A stretch of 10,868 nt of DNA from Spirochaetaceae bacterium (lineage in GTDB: Bacteria; Spirochaetota; Spirochaetia; Treponematales; Breznakiellaceae), in the NCBI GenBank assembly GCA_031267955.1, contig JAIRYB010000167.1, positions 1-10,868 of the forward strand. Reading direction: 5' to 3'. A model generated the notes under the pieces. The model saw nothing but the letters and a program-made list of their open reading frames with translations. It did not search any database and had not been told where the DNA came from. Made by a program: the position numbers and the translations under genes. Shown here piece by piece: positions 5,893 through 10,868 of the stretch (position 1 is its first letter; every line of letters starts with the position of its first letter).

Positions 5893-6756
5893 ATGGATGC
5901 AAGAGGGTTTTCCGGCAGAGGCAGGCCCCCCATAGGCGCCGGGCTGTTTTACCCCGATAGCAAATTTGCAATAGAAGACCAGCTTAAATCTTTTGGTTTG
6001 AAAAACAGTACAGGAGGAAACGCCCTGGCGATCATCTCGCCCCAGGGGGCATGGGATATATCCGGGGCAGTCGCGGGGGCCGCGTTTGCCGCCGCCGCGG
6101 GAAGGACAAGGGGAAATTTTTCTAAAACAGCGGTACAAACGGTAGTCCTGTTAGGGGGCATTCACGAATACGGCATAACAGGAATCTTCCTCTCTGAATC
6201 GGACTACTTCGAAACACCGCTTGGAGAGATCCCGGTCGATTCGGAGTTTGGTTCGGAACTCGCTTCGTGCAGCACTCTTTTTATGATCAACGACATTCCG
6301 CATCTGAGCGAACACACCATCGAGGTACAACTCCCCTTTATCAAATACTGTTTTCCCGGCGCGTCAATAGTCCCGGTACTCATGGGGGCGGGCCCCGGCG
6401 CTTCCCTCTCTATCCTGGTTTCGGGCCTTGCCCAGGCCCTAAAGATCGTCTTCGAATCCCGGCTTGATTCAACGCTGTTTGTAGTTTCGGCAAATGTATC
6501 AAACTACGACGACGAAAATACCGCCCTCTCCGGAGCGGAGGCCTGTGTCAGAATGCTGACCGAAAAAAGGGGGAAGGATTTTCTGCGGGCGGTTGAGCGG
6601 GGGGAAATCAATTCCTGCGGAAGCCCCTCGGCGGCGGCTCTTTTGGAAAGCGGGCTTCTGGAGGGCAGGAAGGGCAGCCTGATCCCCTGTTCCCTGGTTA
6701 AAATACGGGGGGAAGACAATAAAACCGTCTATTACGGCGGTATCTTTTTCGAATAG
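5893..6756 (+). CDS. MEMO1-family protein (AmmeMemoRadiSam protein B-like), divergent
   Basis: The protein has 287 residues, the usual MEMO1 length. The fold is recognised by the N-terminal GAGLFYP (residues 15-21), DYFETPLGEIPVD (104-116), the well kept EHTIEVQLPF (140-149), and a C-terminal NSCGSPSAAALLESG stretch (from 240). MEMO1 has a catechol-dioxygenase-like fold that binds metal; bacterial members often occur in AmmeMemoRadiSam loci, and their reaction is unknown. Several signature positions are changed. The PHAG histidine is Q51 (SPQGAW), the GPSHH pair is GGIHE (only H91 remains), and SSDxSHY has become SANVSNY (N201 and N204). H141 and C242 are retained. Metal binding is therefore probably altered or lost. 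No AMMECR1-like or radical-SAM partner lies nearby. There is no ribosome binding site and transcription is probably leaderless. Family certain; activity doubtful. Confidence 0.85.
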   Translation: MDARGFSGRGRPPIGAGLFYPDSKFAIEDQLKSFGLKNSTGGNALAIISPQGAWDISGAVAGAAFAAAAGRTRGNFSKTAVQTVVLLGGIHEYGITGIFLSESDYFETPLGEIPVDSEFGSELASCSTLFMINDIPHLSEHTIEVQLPFIKYCFPGASIVPVLMGAGPGASLSILVSGLAQALKIVFESRLDSTLFVVSANVSNYDDENTALSGAEACVRMLTEKRGKDFLRAVERGEINSCGSPSAAALLESGLLEGRKGSLIPCSLVKIRGEDNKTVYYGGIFFE

Positions 6757-6838
6757 GCCGTATACTGTAACCCTGCGGAAACACCGGCCCCCGGATTTGC
6801 CTCTCCAAAAGCGCCTATACCCCGCCCGCGATTTTCCG

Positions 6839-6867
6839 TTGAAGTAAGGCGGGAGATGCATTAGTAT
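6839..6867 (+). promoter_or_regulatory. Possible promoter of the hexokinase gene
   Basis: TTGAAG (6839-6844) and TAGTAT (6862-6867) lie 17 nt apart, each matching four of six consensus bases. A start near 6874 would give a leader of about 47 nt that contains the palindrome at 6885-6898 and the ribosome binding site. No good terminator separates the MEMO gene, so read-through is also possible. Confidence 0.3.
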
Positions 6868-6884
6868 TTACAGCGTAGCGTCTA

Positions 6885-6898
6885 TTCGGAATTCCGAA
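6885..6898. promoter_or_regulatory. 14-bp perfect palindrome in the hexokinase leader
   Basis: TTCGGAATTCCGAA is fully self-complementary and sits 8 nt ahead of the CGGGAGG ribosome binding site and about 10 nt downstream of the predicted transcription start. Its position and twofold symmetry suit a dimeric repressor operator. It could also be chance, since no second copy is seen in the window. Confidence 0.35.
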
Positions 6899-6920
6899 AA
6901 ATACCCGGGAGGTTATACCG

Positions 6921-8276
6921 ATGAGTTCTTTTGATCCGAAGGCTTTAAGCGAGTTTGCCCGTTATTACGGGTTTCACTATGATATTAGCGATCCCGCCGT
7001 TCTGGTGCGGGACATACTTGCCGATATGGACCGGGGCCTAAAGGGGCAAAAGTCCGTCCTGCCCATGATTCCCTCTTATATCAGCCCGGCGGCGGCAATG
7101 CCCCCCGGAAAGCGGGTTATAGCCCTGGACGCGGGCGGCACCAACCTGAGGGCCTCCCTGGTACACTTTGCCGAAGACGGGGCAACCGTCACCGAAGGGA
7201 CCAACAAGGTACCCATGCCGGGTACCCAGGGCAGGGTCAGCGCGGAACAGTTTTTCAATCAAATTGCCGACCTTACCGCCCCCCTGTTCGAAGGGGCGAA
7301 GAAAATAGAGGGAGTCGGATTCTGTTTTTCCTACCCCATGGAAATTACCAAAGAATCCGACGGAATACCCCTTCAGTTCAGCAAGGAAGTTGACGCGCGG
7401 GAAGTAATCGGGAAAAAAATAGGGGAGGGCCTTAAAGACGCGCTGGCGCGCCGCGGGATCAAGGCCCCGGAAAGGATGGTGCTGCTCAACGACACGGTTT
7501 CCACGCTGCTTTCGGGGCTGGTCCTTATTCCGGCGGACGGCGGAACCCGCGCAGGGGAAGACAGGTACGGCGTGGAAGCGGGTCCCGTGATCGGCCTTAT
7601 TCTGGGGACCGGGTTCAACACCGCCTATCCGGAAAAGAGCATCCCAAAGATAGGTTTTGAATCCGAGACAAACCCCCAGATAGTGGTCTGCGAAACGGGG
7701 AATTTTAACCCCCGTTACCTGGGCCCCCTGGACCGGGAATACGACTCGACCACAAAAAACCCGGGTACCTATACCCAGGAAAAAGCTTCCTCGGGCGCCT
7801 ATCTGGGGCCGCTTACCCTGCACGTACTCAAACAGGCGATAAACGAAGGGCTGCTCAAATTCAGAAGATCGGCGGAATTACTGTCGTGGCCGACCTTGCA
7901 GACCAAGGACCTTAACAGTTTTATGCACGCCCCCCTTGCCATGGAAGGCCCTTTGGGAGAGCTTTTCGGGAACGACGAACGGGACGCGATAGCGTCGCTG
8001 TCCTACCTTGCGTCGATCATCACCAAACGGGGCGCGCTGTTTTCCGCAGCCGTGGTGGCGGCCATGGTAGAACGCATTGGCGCGGGATACGATCCCCTTG
8101 TGCCGGTCAGGATTGCCGTTGAGGGAACCACCTATGTTGTCTACAGGGGGATGAGGGAAACGCTGGAAGCGAATCTCCATATAATGCTGAACCGGAAAGG
8201 CCCCCGCGCCTACGTAATTTCCCCGGTGGAACAGGCTTCGCTGCTGGGCGCGGCGGTAGCGGCGCTGTCGGCCTAG
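6921..8276 (+). CDS. Hexokinase (eukaryote-type, ATP-dependent)
   Basis: The ATG at 6921 follows CGGGAGG (6906-6912) with eight nucleotides spacing and gives 451 residues, the normal size for a single-unit hexokinase. Motifs in order: phosphate-1 loop ALDAGGTNLR (68-77), the sugar-binding region FCFSYPMEIT (134-143), catalytic D191 in LLNDTVSTLLSG, the second loop LGTGFNTAY (228-236), CETGNF (257-262), and the C-terminal adenosine motif IAVEGTTY (398-405) with LLGAAVAA near the end. It phosphorylates glucose or related hexoses to the 6-phosphate in the cytosol, committing sugar to glycolysis. This eukaryote-like hexokinase type is rare in bacteria but known in treponemes, and contrasts with the ROK-type glucokinases of most bacteria. 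The gene ends in tandem stops TAG TAA (8274-8279). Sugar range cannot be read from sequence. Confidence 0.93.
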   Translation: MSSFDPKALSEFARYYGFHYDISDPAVLVRDILADMDRGLKGQKSVLPMIPSYISPAAAMPPGKRVIALDAGGTNLRASLVHFAEDGATVTEGTNKVPMPGTQGRVSAEQFFNQIADLTAPLFEGAKKIEGVGFCFSYPMEITKESDGIPLQFSKEVDAREVIGKKIGEGLKDALARRGIKAPERMVLLNDTVSTLLSGLVLIPADGGTRAGEDRYGVEAGPVIGLILGTGFNTAYPEKSIPKIGFESETNPQIVVCETGNFNPRYLGPLDREYDSTTKNPGTYTQEKASSGAYLGPLTLHVLKQAINEGLLKFRRSAELLSWPTLQTKDLNSFMHAPLAMEGPLGELFGNDERDAIASLSYLASIITKRGALFSAAVVAAMVERIGAGYDPLVPVRIAVEGTTYVVYRGMRETLEANLHIMLNRKGPRAYVISPVEQASLLGAAVAALSA

Positions 8277-8282
8277 TAAACC

Positions 8283-9158
8283 ATGCAGAGACAGGCACGT
8301 TGTTATACGGTAAAACGGCTGGCTCTAATTCTGACAGGTTCGGCGATCTTCGCTTTTAACCTCAATACCTTTGTACATGCCGGTTCGCTTATTCCCGGCG
8401 GTTTTACCGGGCTTGCCCTGCTTGTCAAGGACTGTTTTCTCCGTTTCACGGGCCTCAGTATACCGTTCAGTATTATCAATTATTCCTTTAACGCCGTTCC
8501 CGCAATTATTAGTTTTAAGTTTATCGGGAAAAAGTTTACCCTCTATTCCTGCCTGATGATTGTGGTGAGCAGCCTGCTTACCGACTTTATGCCTTCCATG
8601 TTTATCGAATTTATCCAGCTTCACGATACCCTGCTCGCGGCGGTTTTCGGCGGTATACTGAACGCCTTCGCCATAAGCCTGTGCCTGTTCGCCGATGCCA
8701 CAAGCGGCGGTACGGATTTTATCGCCGTCTTTTTTGCCGAGAAGTACCGCAAGGATACCTGGAATTATATTTTTGCCGGAAACTGCGTAATCCTCGCGGC
8801 AGCGGGTTTTCTCTTTACCCTGGACAAAGCGCTCTACTCCATCATTTTTCAATTTACCACTACGCTATCGCTGAATTCCTTTTACCGGGGTTACCAGCAG
8901 AAGACCCTGTTCATCATCACCAATAAACCCAATGAGATTTGCGCCCTGATCTACAAAGAAAGCGGCCATGGGGTAACCGCCTTTGACGGAACCGGCCTTT
9001 ACACAAAGGCGGAGCGGAAAATGCTCTATTCCGTTGTCTCCGCCGGCGAGGCCGGCAGGCTGGTGGCCGGCATCAAGAAAATCGATCCGGAATCTTTTAT
9101 CAATGTACTAAAAACCGAATCCATTACCGGGAACTTTTACATAAAGCCGAGAGATTAA
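8283..9158 (+). CDS. YitT-family membrane protein (DUF161 + DUF2179)
   Basis: This 291-residue integral membrane protein has five or so hydrophobic segments between residues 12 and 200, with the family motifs NLNTFVHAGSLIPGGFTG (26-43) and DATSGGTDFIA (138-148). The C-terminal soluble DUF2179 domain covers about 205-287 (ITNKPNEIC, HGVTAFDGTGLYT, and a closing ITGNFY). This is the standard YitT layout; the transported substrate or function of these proteins is not known. The ATG is four nucleotides after the tandem stops of hexokinase and lacks a Shine-Dalgarno sequence, so translation is probably coupled to hexokinase, and the pair forms an operon. The terminator at 9158-9189 begins in the stop codon. 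A link to sugar uptake is tempting from context but not shown by the sequence. Confidence 0.9.
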   Translation: MQRQARCYTVKRLALILTGSAIFAFNLNTFVHAGSLIPGGFTGLALLVKDCFLRFTGLSIPFSIINYSFNAVPAIISFKFIGKKFTLYSCLMIVVSSLLTDFMPSMFIEFIQLHDTLLAAVFGGILNAFAISLCLFADATSGGTDFIAVFFAEKYRKDTWNYIFAGNCVILAAAGFLFTLDKALYSIIFQFTTTLSLNSFYRGYQQKTLFIITNKPNEICALIYKESGHGVTAFDGTGLYTKAERKMLYSVVSAGEAGRLVAGIKKIDPESFINVLKTESITGNFYIKPRD

Positions 9159-9189
9159 AAGAACCCCGCGGCAAGGCGCGAGGTTCTTT
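9158..9189. terminator. Bidirectional intrinsic terminator between convergent genes
   Basis: The stem AAAGAACC (9158-9165) with GGTTCTTT (9182-9189), one C/A mismatch, then CGCG (9167-9170) with CGCG (9177-9180), encloses a 6-nt loop. On the plus strand the stem runs into TTCTTTCTTC, and on the minus strand into TTCTTTTAATC. It can end both the hexokinase-yitT and the deoC transcripts. Confidence 0.85.
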
Positions 9190-9210
9190 CTTCATACAGC
9201 GGAAATTCCT

Positions 9211-9987
9211 TTAGGGGTCAATCTCGCCTTTCACGATACGGATTCCTTTGCTGGTACCCATGCGCACCGCGCCGGCTTTGAGCATCTCGTCACAGATCCT
9301 GCGGTCATTGATGCCGGTGGAAGCTTTTACCCGGATACCTTCGCCTACAACCTGCTTCATCAGCCGTACATCGTCCGCCGTAGCGCCGCCGCTGCCGAAC
9401 CCGGTGGATGTTTTTACAAAATCCGCTCCGGCAAGTTTGGCCAGAGCGCAGGCCGCAACCTTTTCCCCGTCCGTAAGGGCGCTGGTTTCGATAATGGTTT
9501 TAACAATAGCGTAGGGGTGGCAGGCATTCACCACGGCCAGGATATCGTTGTACACAACATCGTACTCCCTGTCTTTCAGGGCGCCGATATTGATGACCAT
9601 ATCAATTTCTTCGGCCCCGTTCTTAATGGCTTCGGTACTTTCCGCAGCCTTGATAAAGGAAGTACTGGCGCCCAGGGGGAATCCGACTACGGAGCAGGTC
9701 TTTACCCCGCTGCCCTTGAGCTGGGAAGCCACGTAGGCTACGTTAGCCGGGTTCACGCAAACGCTGGCAAAATGGTACTGCCTCGCCTCGTCGCAGAATT
9801 TCTTCAGGGTGGCCTTTACGGTCTCAGGCTTAAGTACCGTATGATCGATGTATTGCCCGTAATCAGCGCCATCACCCGTCTTGATCGCGGCGGGCGCGGC
9901 ATCCGGGGAATCTTTCCCGGCCGGCGCGCTTCCCGCTTTTTCCAGCACGCTTTTTGTTACCTCGCTGATAATCGCGTTAATATCCAT
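9211..9987 (-). CDS. deoC: Deoxyribose-phosphate aldolase with N-terminal extension
   Basis: The ATG at 9987 follows AAGGGGG (9993-9999) at a normal distance and gives 258 residues; a further in-frame start at 10077 would overlap the upstream gene and is rejected. The class I aldolase core starts at YIDHTVLKPE (46-55). Catalytic residues are present: Schiff-base K192 in DFVKTSTGF, proton-relay K221 in RVKASTGI, and D129 in EEIDMVINIG. It cleaves 2-deoxyribose 5-phosphate to glyceraldehyde 3-phosphate and acetaldehyde, or acts on a related sugar phosphate. Residues 1-40 are not part of the usual enzyme: an amphipathic helix (INAIISEV...VLEKAG) leads into an Ala/Pro/Gly/Lys-rich linker. This resembles the encapsulation peptides of microcompartment enzymes. 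The gene lies 10 nt after the dehydrogenase gene and is co-transcribed with it. The family is certain; targeting is inferred. Confidence 0.93.
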   Translation of the reverse strand: MDINAIISEVTKSVLEKAGSAPAGKDSPDAAPAAIKTGDGADYGQYIDHTVLKPETVKATLKKFCDEARQYHFASVCVNPANVAYVASQLKGSGVKTCSVVGFPLGASTSFIKAAESTEAIKNGAEEIDMVINIGALKDREYDVVYNDILAVVNACHPYAIVKTIIETSALTDGEKVAACALAKLAGADFVKTSTGFGSGGATADDVRLMKQVVGEGIRVKASTGINDRRICDEMLKAGAVRMGTSKGIRIVKGEIDP

Positions 9988-9997
9988 ACATTCCCCC

Positions 9998-10786
9998 TTA
10001 GTGCATTTCCCGTCCGCCGGAAATATTGATCGCCTGCCCGGTACAGTAGTCTCCGGAAACCGTAAGAAAAAACACATATTCTACTACGTCATCAATATCG
10101 GTCAGCCGCCCCAGCGGGACCTTGGCGGTAAATTTTTTGACAACCTCGTCCCGGGGAAGTTTCAGGTTCTCGATATACCCCCTGCTCACATTGCCCCACA
10201 CGCCGGTAGCGTCGGTAATGCCCGGACAGATACAGTTGATGTTTATCTTGTTTCCGGCGTATTCATAGGCCAAAGCCTGAGTCAGGGCGATAATGGCCCC
10301 CTTTGCCGATGAATAAGGCGCCATAAGCGAGGAACCGGTCTTTCCGCTCTTCGAGGAAAAATTGATGATCTTCCCCTCTCCCCCTTTGACCATGCTGGGC
10401 AGGGCGCCCTGTATGCACCAGGCGGTGCCGTACACATTTACCCTGAACATTTTTTCAAATTCGGCTTCGGTGTTGTCAAGGAAAGGACGCTGATCCACTA
10501 CGCCGGCGTTGTTCACCAGGCAAAAAATATTCCCCAGTTCGGCCGCGATCCGCTCAAAGAGTTCCAGCACGGCGGCACGTTTGGTAATGTCAATAACATA
10601 GGCCCTGGCGGAATAACCCGCGTCCGCAAGGCCCTTCGCGCTGTCCCGGACTTCCGGTACAATGTCCAGAAGCACGACACTGGCGCCCGCCTCGGCATAC
10701 TTTTTCGCGATTCCGAAACCGATGCTCTTTGCCGCGCCGGTAACCACGCACACCTTGTCTTTTAATCTTTCACTGCTTAAACCCAT
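9998..10786 (-). CDS. Short-chain dehydrogenase/reductase, probably NAD-dependent polyol or sugar dehydrogenase
   Basis: The 262-residue protein is a classical SDR: the Rossmann loop TGAAKSIG (16-23), D41 at the end of strand 2 (LLDI), which favours NAD over NADP, NNAG (92-95), N117, S145 (NFSSKSG), and Y158/K162 (YSSAK). The C-terminal GQAINISGGREMH resembles SDRs of the sorbitol-6-phosphate and polyol dehydrogenase kind, but the substrate cannot be assigned. The ATG at 10786 follows AGGAGGAG (about 10796-10803), a strong ribosome binding site. Its stop TAA overlaps the Shine-Dalgarno of deoC, so the two genes form an operon. With DeoC, which releases acetaldehyde, it might reduce or oxidise a sugar or polyol that feeds the aldolase. 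The upstream region to the window edge is AT-rich and contains an inverted repeat. Confidence 0.9.
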   Translation of the reverse strand: MGLSSERLKDKVCVVTGAAKSIGFGIAKKYAEAGASVVLLDIVPEVRDSAKGLADAGYSARAYVIDITKRAAVLELFERIAAELGNIFCLVNNAGVVDQRPFLDNTEAEFEKMFRVNVYGTAWCIQGALPSMVKGGEGKIINFSSKSGKTGSSLMAPYSSAKGAIIALTQALAYEYAGNKININCICPGITDATGVWGNVSRGYIENLKLPRDEVVKKFTAKVPLGRLTDIDDVVEYVFFLTVSGDYCTGQAINISGGREMH

Positions 10787-10813
10787 GATTCATTACTCCT
10801 CCTGTAAAATATA

Positions 10814-10851
10814 AAGCTCTTTTTAATAGATTCACTGTTATAAAAGAGCTT
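10814..10851. promoter_or_regulatory. 10-bp perfect inverted repeat upstream of the SDR-deoC operon
   Basis: The arms AAGCTCTTTT (10814-10823) and AAAAGAGCTT (10842-10851) are exactly complementary with an 18-nt AT-rich spacer. They lie about 30-65 nt upstream of the SDR start codon, inside what should be the promoter or leader. The spacer and flank contain several -10-like sequences but no convincing -35 pair, so the promoter was not placed. It may be a regulator-binding site or an RNA hairpin. Confidence 0.5.
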
Positions 10852-10868
10852 GGGCATTCGCGCGTTTT

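Noticed and set aside
6757..6838. Terminator for the MEMO gene
   Set aside because: Only short CCGG/CCGG and CCCGCC/GGCGGG pairs are present without a T-run, so no terminator is called.
9988..10077. Longer deoC start at 10077
   Set aside because: It would overlap the SDR gene by 80 nt; the ATG at 9987 has its own AAGGGGG at the right distance.

Overview
The window is a GC-rich bacterial chromosome segment with nine identifiable protein-coding genes; one of them runs off the left edge. The gene set is best matched by a spirochaete, probably a Treponema-like anaerobe. The reasons are a eukaryote-type hexokinase of the kind found in treponemes, a compact MoxR/Bat operon, a bacteriohemerythrin and a YitT-family membrane protein. 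This placement is inferred from gene content alone and is moderate to weak. There are no rRNA or tRNA genes, insertion sequences, phage genes or CRISPR arrays.

Positions 1-4645 (minus strand) hold a tight five-gene operon read right to left: MoxR AAA+ ATPase, DUF58 protein, a membrane-anchored BatD/DUF4381-like protein, and two VWA membrane proteins of the BatA and BatB type. Every junction overlaps by about 4 nt (GTGA or ATGA). The last gene starts with GTG at 749 and continues past position 1. MoxR is expected to act as a chaperone-like ATPase that remodels the VWA proteins at the membrane.

Positions 4646-5309 are a 664-nt divergent spacer without a credible gene. It is packed with more than a dozen short perfect or near-perfect hairpins, partly arranged as three degenerate repeat units. 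On the minus strand most loops carry GGA, and three of them read CAGGATG or CAGGACG. This is the architecture of CsrA-titrating RNAs of the CsrB/RsmZ type, and it is the most interesting signal in the window. A REP-like dispersed palindrome family and a plus-strand RNA with UCC loops are the alternatives.

Positions 5310-9158 (plus strand) hold a bacteriohemerythrin, a divergent MEMO1-family protein with substituted signature residues and a probable leaderless promoter, a hexokinase, and a YitT/DUF2179 membrane protein closely following it. A bidirectional terminator at 9158-9189 separates these from the convergent genes on the right.

Positions 9211-10786 (minus strand) hold a short-chain dehydrogenase followed 10 nt later by a deoxyribose-phosphate aldolase (DeoC). 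DeoC has a 40-residue N-terminal extension made of a short amphipathic helix plus an Ala/Pro/Gly-rich linker. It resembles the encapsulation peptides of bacterial microcompartment enzymes, so the operon may belong to a sugar-phosphate compartment locus that extends to the right of the window. The upstream region carries a perfect 10-bp inverted repeat.
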